DNA of 64,000 bases. Origin: VRUE01 sp963704505 (GTDB lineage Bacteria > Actinomycetota > Thermoleophilia > Solirubrobacterales > 70-9). Both the position numbers and the translations under genes were made by a program. Below are positions 31,074 through 38,747 of the stretch, piece after piece. Under the pieces are notes generated by a model. That model was not told the DNA's origin. It saw only the letters and a program-made list of their open reading frames with translations, and did not search any database. Location: positions 1,798,001 through 1,862,000 of the forward strand of contig OY969912.1 of the NCBI GenBank assembly GCA_963704505.1, written 5' to 3'. The stretch's first letter is position 1; every line of letters begins with the position of its first letter.

Positions 31074-32547
31074 GATGGGTGCGCGTATGGGAGCCGATCT
31101 CCCAGCCGTCCTGCACCAGCGCCGCGGCTTCCTCCCATGACATCGGGGTCAGCTCGTCGGCGTGCGTTCCGCCCAGCCAGCGCTCGATGCCCGGCCAGCT
31201 CATCGGTCGCTCGATGCCGAGGAAGTCGGTAGGGACGAAGACCGTCGCGGTCATTCCGAGCTCATCGAGGATCGGCTTGGCGAGTTGGGCTACGGAGCGG
31301 TAGCCGTCGTCGAAGGTGATCGCGACGGTCTTGTCGGAGTGGCCGCGGGAGACCGCCTCGCGGAAGGTGATCGCGCGGAAGCCCTCTTCCTTGAGGGTGC
31401 GCAGCTGTTCCCCGAGCGTCTCGGTCGAGATCGCCAGCGGCGCCCGCCAGTCGTCGCTGACCGCGTGGTAGCAGAGCACCAGGGTGTCGCCGGCGCGGCC
31501 CTTGCCCGGGTTGTCCCGGGTCGCCGTGTTCCAGGGCAGCCGGTGCGAGAGGGCCGCGTTGCGGGGGACGACGAGGCGGAAGCCGACCTTGCGGGCCATC
31601 GAGCGGCGGCGATCGAGGCCCGACGCCCGGTAGGCCTCGAACCGGTCCTTGGTCTCGACCAGCTGGGGCCTGGGGGAGAGCCGGTTGAGGATCTCGAGCT
31701 GGCGGATGTGAAGCAGGTGGTAGGCGGCGCTGGCGACGTTGGCGACCGGGTGGGGGTAGAGGTCGTAGAGGGACCAGTTGCCGGTGTCCCAGCGCTCGAG
31801 GTTCGCCGCCAGGGCCGAGGTCAGGTCCTCGAAGCGGGCCAGCGCCTCGGCGTCGCCGAGGCCGACGCCGACGTCGTGGACGCCCCAGAGGGCGAAGATC
31901 GCGCCGTTGAGGACGAACGAGGCCGGGTTGGTCGGGTACTCCTCGATGAACGGCCTGCCGCCCAGCTCGGCGAGGACGCCGCCCTCGGGAGTCGAGACGG
32001 CCATCGGCGCCAGCGCCCGCCGCGCCGCGTCGGCAAAGCGCTCCTCGCCGCTCTGGCGGTGGAGGCGGACCAGCAGGCTCGCCGCCTCGCCCTGGGTGAT
32101 CCCCGACAGCCAGGGCGGGTCGATCCTGTAGGTGTGGGGCATCGGGAAGAAGTGGCGCAGGCCGCCATCCTGCGGGCCACCCCGCTGCTGGACCTCGATC
32201 AGGTGCTCGCCGGCCCTCCGCGCCGCCTCCAGCCACTGCTCGCCCTGGCCGTCGACGAAGCGCTCGTATGCGCCCAGCCCCCACTGGACCGTGGCGACGT
32301 GGAGCTGCTCGGAGAGGCCGGGGAGCCACTGCGGTGGCCAGCGCGGGGTCTCGGCCTTGAAGCTGAAGTCGATGTAGAAGCCGCGCACCGGGTCCTCGGC
32401 GTCCCAGTTGCCGCCGATCTCGGGGCTGAAGGAGCGCTCGCTGCCGAAGGCATCGGGGTTTCCGTCTTGGGAGCGGAACAGGCCGGCGAGCCCGCGCCTG
32501 CCGGCCTGGGCGGCAATCTTCGTTCGCGATGAAGGGTCGGCCGCCAT
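31033..32547 (-). CDS. Glucuronyl C5-epimerase-like domain fused to NodB polysaccharide deacetylase (frameshifted)
   Basis: Residues about 55-300 of this 504-residue frame match the C-terminal domain of D-glucuronyl C5-epimerase: DPPWLSGITQGEAASLLVRL, EEYP (202-205) with NPASFVLNGAIFALWGVHD, WDTG (253-256), YDLYP (261-265), and YHLLHIRQLEIL. Residues 355-492 are a NodB domain with TFDDGY (411-416) and SHTRTHP (486-492). Just after the His motif the frame shifts and soon stops; the rest lies in 30711-31073. Epimerisation and de-N-acetylation are paired steps in heparan-sulfate formation, so the polymer may contain glucuronate and N-acetylhexosamine. A TAGTTT -10 stands 6 bases before the ATG. 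No signal peptide is evident. Confidence 0.8.
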   Translation of the reverse strand: MAADPSSRTKIAAQAGRRGLAGLFRSQDGNPDAFGSERSFSPEIGGNWDAEDPVRGFYIDFSFKAETPRWPPQWLPGLSEQLHVATVQWGLGAYERFVDGQGEQWLEAARRAGEHLIEVQQRGGPQDGGLRHFFPMPHTYRIDPPWLSGITQGEAASLLVRLHRQSGEERFADAARRALAPMAVSTPEGGVLAELGGRPFIEEYPTNPASFVLNGAIFALWGVHDVGVGLGDAEALARFEDLTSALAANLERWDTGNWSLYDLYPHPVANVASAAYHLLHIRQLEILNRLSPRPQLVETKDRFEAYRASGLDRRRSMARKVGFRLVVPRNAALSHRLPWNTATRDNPGKGRAGDTLVLCYHAVSDDWRAPLAISTETLGEQLRTLKEEGFRAITFREAVSRGHSDKTVAITFDDGYRSVAQLAKPILDELGMTATVFVPTDFLGIERPMSWPGIERWLGGTHADELTPMSWEEAAALVQDGWEIGSHTRTHPQADQDRRRAAPR

Positions 32548-32553
32548 TGGACG

Positions 32554-32559
32554 AAACTA
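32554..32559 (-). promoter_or_regulatory. -10 hexamer TAGTTT for the epimerase-deacetylase operon
   Basis: On the minus strand TAGTTT ends 6 bases before ATG 32547. The two divergent start codons (32547 and 32570) are separated by only 22 bases, so both promoters must overlap here or the plus-strand gene must start transcription inside the epimerase gene. Confidence 0.5.
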
Positions 32560-32569
32560 CAAGCTAGGG

Positions 32570-33760
32570 ATGACCCGACCGGCCGACAGAAAGCTGCGAG
32601 TCCTGACCCTCGTCGACGGCATCGGCACCTACGGCGGGGCCGAGTCGCTCGCCCGTCAGATCGCGATGACCCTCGATCAGAGGCGGTTCGAGTCCGTCTA
32701 CTGCGTGAGCCGCTGGGAGCCGCGCGAGGAGTACGGGATCGGGGTCGAGGAGCTGCACGAGGCCGGGGTCGGTTTCATCGGCCTCGAACGCGACTCCAAG
32801 CTCGACCTGCGCCCCTGGAGGCGTCTGGTCGGGGGAATGCGGCGGGAGGGCTTCGACGTCCTCCACGCCCATAAGTTCGGCTCCAACGCCTGGGGGGCCG
32901 TCCTCGCACCGCTCGCCGGGGTTCCCGTCTTCGTCGCCCACGAGCACACCTGGTCCTTCGAAGGGAGGCCCGTGCGGCGGCTTCTCGATCGCGAGCTGAT
33001 CGCCCGCTCCGCCGACGCCTTCGTCGCCGTCTCCGAAGACGACCGCCGCAAGATGCACGAGGTCGAGGGCATCCCGCTCGACCGGCTGCGCTTCATCCCC
33101 AATGGGATCCCGACCCCGGCGCCTCCCCGGCCCGGCGCCGACCTGCGGGCCGAGCTCGGCATCGAGCCCGGGCAGCCGGTGATCGGCACGGTCGCGACCC
33201 TGAGACCGCAGAAGGCGCTCGACGTCCTGGTTCGGGCGACGGTGCCACTGGCCCGCGAGCGCCCCGACGTGCGCGTCCTGATCGCCGGCGGCCAGGCCGG
33301 CGGCCGCGCCGACGCTCCCGACCCGCCGCGAGAGGCGCTGGAAGGCCTGGCGCGCGAGCTCGGCGTCGCGGAGCAGGTGGTGATGCTCGGTCATCGCTCA
33401 GACGTCCCCGACGTGCTCGCGGCGCTCGACATAGCCGTGCTCAGCTCGGACTTCGAGGGCAGCCCGCTCTCGGTCATGGAGTACATGGAGGCCGGCAAGC
33501 CGGTGGTCGCGACCAGCGTCGGCGGCGTCCCCGATCTGGTCGAGGAGGGCGTCACGGGATTCCTGGTCGAGCCCCAGGACCCCGACGGTCTCGCCGCTGC
33601 GGTCGCCAAGCTGATCGAGCAGCCGGAGCGGGCCGCGGAGATGGGCGCCGCCGGGCGCGCGCGGCGCCGTGCCGAGTTCTCGCTGGAGGGGACCACGAGG
33701 AGGATCGAGTCGCTCTACGAGGAGCTCTACGCGCTGAAGGCCGGCGGGCCGCCGGCCTGA
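32570..33760 (+). CDS. Glycosyltransferase family 4
   Basis: A 396-residue GT-B enzyme. ATG 32570 gives MTRPADRKLRVLTLVDGIG followed by the glycine motif TYGGAESLARQIA. The C half has IGTVATLRPQKALDVLV, LGHRSDVPDVLAALDIAVLSS and SPLSVMEYMEAGKPVVATSVGG. Residues upstream of 32570 in this frame are antisense to the epimerase gene. It is divergent from the epimerase operon and converges on the cupin gene with a one-base gap. Probably one of the sugar transferases building the repeat unit. Confidence 0.9.
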   Translation: MTRPADRKLRVLTLVDGIGTYGGAESLARQIAMTLDQRRFESVYCVSRWEPREEYGIGVEELHEAGVGFIGLERDSKLDLRPWRRLVGGMRREGFDVLHAHKFGSNAWGAVLAPLAGVPVFVAHEHTWSFEGRPVRRLLDRELIARSADAFVAVSEDDRRKMHEVEGIPLDRLRFIPNGIPTPAPPRPGADLRAELGIEPGQPVIGTVATLRPQKALDVLVRATVPLARERPDVRVLIAGGQAGGRADAPDPPREALEGLARELGVAEQVVMLGHRSDVPDVLAALDIAVLSSDFEGSPLSVMEYMEAGKPVVATSVGGVPDLVEEGVTGFLVEPQDPDGLAAAVAKLIEQPERAAEMGAAGRARRRAEFSLEGTTRRIESLYEELYALKAGGPPA

Positions 33761-33761
33761 C

Positions 33762-34607
33762 TCAGCTGTCGTTGCTGGTCGCCGCGTTCTTGATCTTGCG
33801 CAGGCCGCCCCAGGCGCCTGCCTTGACCCGATCCGCCCGCGGGCTGGCGCCCGGGTCCTTCGGCGAGAGGCCGAGCTTGCGCAACCGCGCGTTGACCGAG
33901 TACACCGACTGGTCGCGCTCGCTCACCTCGGTGTAGAAGGTGATCGAGAACGAGATCGAGACGTCGGGCCCGTTGTGGACGACGTGCGGCGCGTAGATCG
34001 GCACGTAGACGCCGTCGCCGGGGTGCATGTCGAAGGTGGTCGAGTCGGCGGGCAGCTCACCCAGGTTGCGGTGTCCGCCGCCGAAGTAGCGCTCGACTTC
34101 GCGGCTTTCGGTCTCGCTGTCGGGGTAGGTGCCGACGGTCATCTCCTTGGTCCCGCGGATTTGCAGGAGCAGGTTGTGCTCGGGATCGAGATGGGTCGGG
34201 GTGACCGAGTTGGGGGCGGAGAGGAAGACGAAGCCTTCCTGGCGCGTGTAGCCGCCCTCCTTGTAGGCGACGTGGGGGACGACCTCGTTGAGGCTCTGTT
34301 CGAGCAGCTCGCGGTAGGCGGGGTCGTCGTGGATGCGCTTGATCACCATCCAGCAGCCGTTGCTCTCGATGCCGCGGGCGATCTCGCCGGGCGTCGCGTC
34401 GAGCTTCGCCACCTCGCCGCCGGGGGCGACGTCCGGGACGTCGCCGAGGTTGTGCTCGACGTGGTCGTCGGGAAGGCGGTCGGCGAGGTCGGCCAGCGCG
34501 TCGAGGGTCAGCAGAGGGTGGTCGACGAGGTTGTGCTTGACCGGAAACGGGCGCTTGGCAAAGCTCTCGACCAGCTGCTCGCGGTCCAACTCCAAGATCT
34601 GTGTCAC
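33762..34607 (-). CDS. Cupin/JmjC-like Fe(II)-dependent oxygenase
   Basis: A 281-residue single-domain protein. An iron facial triad is visible: His139 and Asp141 in TPTHLDPEHN and His208 in YAPHVVHNG, on a double-stranded beta-helix (LLLQIRGTKEMTVGTYPD, MHPGDGVYVPIYAPH). This is the pattern of cupin-like JmjC oxygenases that hydroxylate using 2-oxoglutarate. GTG start with a strong GAGGAGG site overlaps the GNAT stop by four bases. Its place in the polysaccharide operon suggests a sugar, lipid or peptide substrate; not determinable. Confidence 0.8.
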   Translation of the reverse strand: MTQILELDREQLVESFAKRPFPVKHNLVDHPLLTLDALADLADRLPDDHVEHNLGDVPDVAPGGEVAKLDATPGEIARGIESNGCWMVIKRIHDDPAYRELLEQSLNEVVPHVAYKEGGYTRQEGFVFLSAPNSVTPTHLDPEHNLLLQIRGTKEMTVGTYPDSETESREVERYFGGGHRNLGELPADSTTFDMHPGDGVYVPIYAPHVVHNGPDVSISFSITFYTEVSERDQSVYSVNARLRKLGLSPKDPGASPRADRVKAGAWGGLRKIKNAATSNDS

Positions 34608-35689
34608 TGGTTCCTCCTCATCAGCTTTCTCGTGCGGGCGAGGCCCTTGACCGCGACACCCGGGAGTACGCCTCCGGCGCCGCCACGGGTGACTGCAAGC
34701 GAAACCATCCGCCTGCGGTCGGGCCAGACTCGGTTTGCCATCTCATTACCCGCTTCGGCGCAGGTGTCGATCAGGCGCACCTCTTGATCGTTGCCCATGT
34801 AATCGACAATTCCGCGCTCCAACTGAACCCCGGGGCTGAACTCTGCAAGGGATTCGTCGAATGCAGTCTTGAAGCAGAAGACCGTGCCGCCGGCGACGAT
34901 GTCGCACTTCATCGCCGTGATCCGTCCATTTCCCTCGAGGGTGAGCAGCTGCAGGCGCCCGAGGGCGTCGAACCCCTCGCATAGGCGGCTGAAGAACTCG
35001 GCATGGGCCTGGTCGGACGCCAGTGCAGTCCCCTCGGCGCCCTTCCAGCCGGAGGACTCGAGCTCGAGGAAGTCATCGGGCGCGCCCGCGCGCCCGGTCC
35101 TCTCGACGACCTCGATCTCGGCCCCGTCGAGGGCCTCGCCGAGGCGGCGGCCGAGGCGGGCGTTCTCACGCCGCCGCTTGGAGCTGAGCCCCATGGTCAG
35201 GCCCTCCGGCCGGCGATGGAGCGCGGCCCGCTCGTGCTCCTCGTAGACGACGATCGAGGCGCCGGCACGCTCTACCGCGGGCTCCAGCGCGGCCAGGAAG
35301 GGCCCCTCGGCGTCGAGCAGGTCGAGGCCGAGGAACGGGCGCAGGGCGCCGTCGCGGGGCGCGAGCCAGGCCGATAGCGCCTCCTCCTCGGTCCCCCCGC
35401 GAAGCAACGGAGCGCCGAAGAACGAGTAGATGTGGTTCCAGGCGGCAAGGCCGCGCAGTGGCAGGTGGCGCCAGCCGCGCCCGAGCACGACCGGCAGCGC
35501 CGCACCCCACTCGCCATCGGCGCCGATCGCGGCGAGCAGACTCGGCGCGCCGCCCAGCGCCGACGCGGCGGGGAGCACCAGCTCGGGCTCGAAAAAGGGG
35601 TTGGGCTCGATCGCCGCGGCCGCGAGGTCGCGCCAGCGCTCGAGCTCCCGCGGCCCGATCGACTCGATCGGCAAGAGCTCGGTGCGCAC
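34604..35689 (-). CDS. FemAB/BioF2-like GNAT acyltransferase (second copy)
   Basis: A 361-residue protein with N-terminal NPFFEPELVLPAASALGG, a middle SSKRRRENARLGRRL motif, and the C-terminal GNAT core RLQLLTLEGNGRITAMKCDIVAGGTVFCFKT-like block (cores at about 245-285). It resembles CelD/BioF2 proteins of cellulose and exopolysaccharide loci. Residue similarity to the 18.8-kb copy is low, so the two probably have different acceptors. GTG 35689 lies three bases after the O-antigen-ligase gene, and the cupin gene follows with an overlap, forming one operon. Confidence 0.8.
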   Translation of the reverse strand: MRTELLPIESIGPRELERWRDLAAAAIEPNPFFEPELVLPAASALGGAPSLLAAIGADGEWGAALPVVLGRGWRHLPLRGLAAWNHIYSFFGAPLLRGGTEEEALSAWLAPRDGALRPFLGLDLLDAEGPFLAALEPAVERAGASIVVYEEHERAALHRRPEGLTMGLSSKRRRENARLGRRLGEALDGAEIEVVERTGRAGAPDDFLELESSGWKGAEGTALASDQAHAEFFSRLCEGFDALGRLQLLTLEGNGRITAMKCDIVAGGTVFCFKTAFDESLAEFSPGVQLERGIVDYMGNDQEVRLIDTCAEAGNEMANRVWPDRRRMVSLAVTRGGAGGVLPGVAVKGLARTRKLMRRNQ

Positions 35690-35692
35690 CGC

Positions 35693-37069
35693 TTAGCCCT
35701 CGTCGTCGCGAAGGCTGAGCGAAAGCAGGGCCGGGCCGAAGCCGAGCAGCAGCCAGAGCTGCTTGTTGAGCTCCTGCGAGATGAAGAAGTCGGCTGCTAG
35801 AGCGCCGATCAACGCCACCGCGGCGCCGCGGGCGAGTGCCTCCGAGCCCGGGTCACCGCGGATCCGGAAGTTTTTCGCGGCGCGGATCGCCGAGACCAGG
35901 GAGAAGCCGATGATCGACAGGAAGAGCGCGATGCCGACTATGCCGAGCTCGGCGAGGACCTCGAGGTAGCTGTTGTGGGCGACCTGAGGCGTCGACTGGA
36001 GGATCTGATCGCTGCGCGCGAGGACGCCGGGCTGGAGCAGGTAGTCCTTGGCCGACTCGCGGAAGTTCCCCGCCCCGACGCCGGTGATCGGGTTGGCCTG
36101 GAACATGCGCCAGCCGATCGCCCAGATCGTGATCCGGCCGTCGGGGACGTGGGCCTCGCCCTGGGTCGAGGAGCTGATCCGTTCTCGGTCTTCGGGCGAG
36201 GCGACGGTGGTGAAGTAGAGGAAGGTCGTCGCCGCGACGAGCAGGGTCGCGAGGACCACCTGGAGGCGCCACCGGCCCGAGAGCGCGATGCCGGCGAGCA
36301 GGGCGATGCTGAGCGCGACGACGCCCCCGCGTGAGACGGTGAGGAAGATGCCGAGCAGGCAGAAGGCGCCCCCGGCGAGGGCGGCGAGCCGCAGCCCGGG
36401 CGAGTTCTTCCAGGCGACCAGCAACGCTCCCGAGAGGGCGACCCCGGCGACCAGCGCCGAGGCGAGTTCGTTCGGGTCGAGTCCGGACGAGCCGCCGAGC
36501 CGCCCGGCGTAATACGTCGTGTTGACGGTCAGCAGCCCGTAGGCGGTGGCGGCGACCGCGCCTGCCAAGAAGGCGGCGGTGACGGCGGTCGCGTTGCGCC
36601 GCGAGCGGATCGCGGTAAAGACGATCAGGAAGAGGACGGCGTTCAGCGCGAAACGGGCGGTGACGCCGAGCGCGGCGCCGGTGTCGGTGGCCCAGGCGAC
36701 GCTGAGCAGGGACCAGCCGAGGAAGAGGCCGATCACGGAGGACATCCAGGGGTGGACTACGAGGAAGTCGCGCGCCGGATCGTGGCGGGTGGCGAGCACC
36801 GCGAGCCAGCCGAGGGCGAGAAGTGCCCCACCGAGCTTGCCGACACTGGCGGCGCTGCCCAGTTCGAGCACCTCGAGGAAGCTGAAGAAGCCGAAGAGGG
36901 CGAGGCCGGCGGCCAGGTCGGTGAAGACGAGCAGGACGAAGCCGGCGGAGAGCGCGGCGGCGAGCGCCAGTTTCGGTTCGACGCCGGCGAGGAAGCCGAC
37001 GATCGCAGCGAGGAGCAGCAGGCCCGCGAGCCACGCCCCGGTCCGCGGGTCGACTCGAGCGCCGGTCAT
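35693..37069 (-). CDS. O-antigen ligase/polymerase family membrane protein (Wzy-like)
   Basis: About 458 residues with 11-12 membrane helices and a large periplasmic-type loop (GEAHVPDGRITIWAIGWRMF, NPITGVGAGNFRE, TPQVAHNSYLEVLAELGI), the hallmark of the Wzy/WaaL family. It would polymerise or ligate exported repeat units on the outer side of the membrane. ATG 37069 is preferred; a GTG sits one codon earlier. It follows the tyrosine-kinase gene by about 7 bases in the same operon. Confidence 0.9.
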   Translation of the reverse strand: MTGARVDPRTGAWLAGLLLLAAIVGFLAGVEPKLALAAALSAGFVLLVFTDLAAGLALFGFFSFLEVLELGSAASVGKLGGALLALGWLAVLATRHDPARDFLVVHPWMSSVIGLFLGWSLLSVAWATDTGAALGVTARFALNAVLFLIVFTAIRSRRNATAVTAAFLAGAVAATAYGLLTVNTTYYAGRLGGSSGLDPNELASALVAGVALSGALLVAWKNSPGLRLAALAGGAFCLLGIFLTVSRGGVVALSIALLAGIALSGRWRLQVVLATLLVAATTFLYFTTVASPEDRERISSSTQGEAHVPDGRITIWAIGWRMFQANPITGVGAGNFRESAKDYLLQPGVLARSDQILQSTPQVAHNSYLEVLAELGIVGIALFLSIIGFSLVSAIRAAKNFRIRGDPGSEALARGAAVALIGALAADFFISQELNKQLWLLLGFGPALLSLSLRDDEG

Positions 37070-37076
37070 CACGAGG

Positions 37077-38654
37077 TCAGGTGCGGTTGCGCCTCAGAAG
37101 GGCGCCGCGGCCTTCGTCGGGCTCGCTGCCATCCAACGCCGTGGCGTAGTAGTGGCTGTCGCGGCGGCCGGCCGAGGGGTCGGCGACGACCGCGAAGCCG
37201 GCCGGGCGAACGTCGTTCTCGGCGAGCAGTTCACCGAGCTGGGAGAGCTTGTCGAGCCGGGTGACGCCCAGCTTGACGACGACCAGGACCGTGTCGGAGA
37301 GGCGGACCAGGGGCAGGGCGTCGACGACCTCGTTGAGGGGCGGGCTGTCGATGATCACGTAGTCGGCCATCGCCCGCGCGTCCTCGATCATCCGCTCGGC
37401 GGCGCCGATCGAGAAGAGCTCGGCGATCCAGCCGCCCTCGTAATCGGCGAGCAGAAGCTGCAGGTTCGACCCGTAGAGGTCGGTCGTCGTCAGCGCCTCC
37501 TCGAACTCAGTCTTCTCGATCAGGACGCTGACCACGCCGCCGTTGCGCGGCGCCACCCCCAGCGTTTTGCCGAGCACCGGGCGTCGCAGGTCCGACTCGA
37601 TCAAGATCACCTTGCGGCCCGAGAGGGCGAGGGACGCGGCCAGGTTGATCGCCGTCGTCGACTTGCCCTCCGACGGGCCCGAGCCGGTGACGAAGATCAC
37701 CCGTGCCGGGCCGGTGCCGCCGCTGGGCACGGTCAGGGTCGAGCGCAACGTCCGGTAGGCCTCGCGGGTGACCGGCGAGACGTTGCGGGGAGCCAGCGGC
37801 GAGGTCGTCGTCCGCGCCTCTTTCGGAATCCGGGCGAGGATCGGCAGTCGGTAGAGACGGCGCAGCTGGGCCTCGCGTCGGAGCCGCGGGTCAAGGACCT
37901 GGGAGGCGAAGGCGGCGACGAGCCCGAGGATCAGCCCGGCGACGAGCCCGGAGGCGATGCTGAGCACGGGGCGCGGGGAGGCCTGGACCGTGGGCAGCGA
38001 GGCCGCCGTCTGCACCCGCATGTCCGGAGTCGGGCCGCTCTTCAGCAACCCGAGCTGGGCGACCTGGCTTTCGACCGGCGATTCTTCGGAGGCGCCGACG
38101 CCGCTGTTGATCTGCGCTTCCAGCACCGGCAGCTGTTCTTCGATCTGTTCGTGCAGGGCGTTGGTACGCGTTTCGACCGCTTCTTCGGCGAAGGCGTCGG
38201 CTAGTTCCTGGGCCTCCTCCGGCGAGCCCTCGGTCGAGGTGACGGCGATGATGTTGCTCTCGGCGACCGGCACCGCGGTGACCTTGGTCAGCAGTTCCTC
38301 GGGGGTCTCGTCGCTGCCCAGTTTTTCCTTGACCGCTTCGGCGACGGTCGTGTTGGTGATCAGGCGCGAGGCCGTCTCGACGTCCCGGGTCGGGTCGGCG
38401 GAGACGCCGATCAGGCCGAGGCTGGCGAGCACCGGGTCGTTACCGCTGATCGGGGTGACGAGCACGTCCGCCGAGGCTTCGTAGGTCTTGCTGGCGGTAA
38501 GCACATATACGACCGCGATCAGGACGGTGATGCCGGTGACGATCGCGATCAGCCAGATCCGCTCGCGGATCGTCTCGACGTATCGACCGAGCCCCTCTCG
38601 TTCCTCGGGGGGCTGAAGCCAATCTGCAGGCGGGTTATCGCGCTTTTCGGGCAT
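37077..38654 (-). CDS. Polysaccharide co-polymerase fused to bacterial tyrosine kinase (Wzc/CapAB-like)
   Basis: About 525 residues from ATG 38654; an upstream in-frame GTG (38726) would give 549. The N-terminal Wzz domain runs between two membrane helices (IWLIAIVTGITVLIAVVYVL and VLSIASGLVAGLILGLVAAF). The cytosolic kinase has Walker A GSGPSEGKSTTAINLA, Walker A-prime VILIESDLRRP and Walker B YVIIDSPP. Only one Tyr pair (HYYATALDG) remains in the short tail, instead of a long Tyr cluster. It would set chain length of the Wzy polymer through cycles of autophosphorylation. Confidence 0.9.
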   Translation of the reverse strand: MPEKRDNPPADWLQPPEEREGLGRYVETIRERIWLIAIVTGITVLIAVVYVLTASKTYEASADVLVTPISGNDPVLASLGLIGVSADPTRDVETASRLITNTTVAEAVKEKLGSDETPEELLTKVTAVPVAESNIIAVTSTEGSPEEAQELADAFAEEAVETRTNALHEQIEEQLPVLEAQINSGVGASEESPVESQVAQLGLLKSGPTPDMRVQTAASLPTVQASPRPVLSIASGLVAGLILGLVAAFASQVLDPRLRREAQLRRLYRLPILARIPKEARTTTSPLAPRNVSPVTREAYRTLRSTLTVPSGGTGPARVIFVTGSGPSEGKSTTAINLAASLALSGRKVILIESDLRRPVLGKTLGVAPRNGGVVSVLIEKTEFEEALTTTDLYGSNLQLLLADYEGGWIAELFSIGAAERMIEDARAMADYVIIDSPPLNEVVDALPLVRLSDTVLVVVKLGVTRLDKLSQLGELLAENDVRPAGFAVVADPSAGRRDSHYYATALDGSEPDEGRGALLRRNRT

Positions 38655-38733
38655 CTTTGGATTCTTCGCGGCGCGGTCCTCTCGTCCTGCGCCCGCCGCG
38701 ATTGTGTCACCCGGGGTCGTCAACACCTTGCGC

Positions 38734-38739
38734 TAGCGT
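38734..38739 (+). promoter_or_regulatory. -10 hexamer TAGCGT, leaderless-type promoter
   Basis: TAGCGT ends 8 bases before ATG 38748, with no ribosome-binding site between. It is part of the short divergent region shared with the tyrosine-kinase gene. Confidence 0.5.
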
Positions 38740-38747
38740 GGCCGGCG

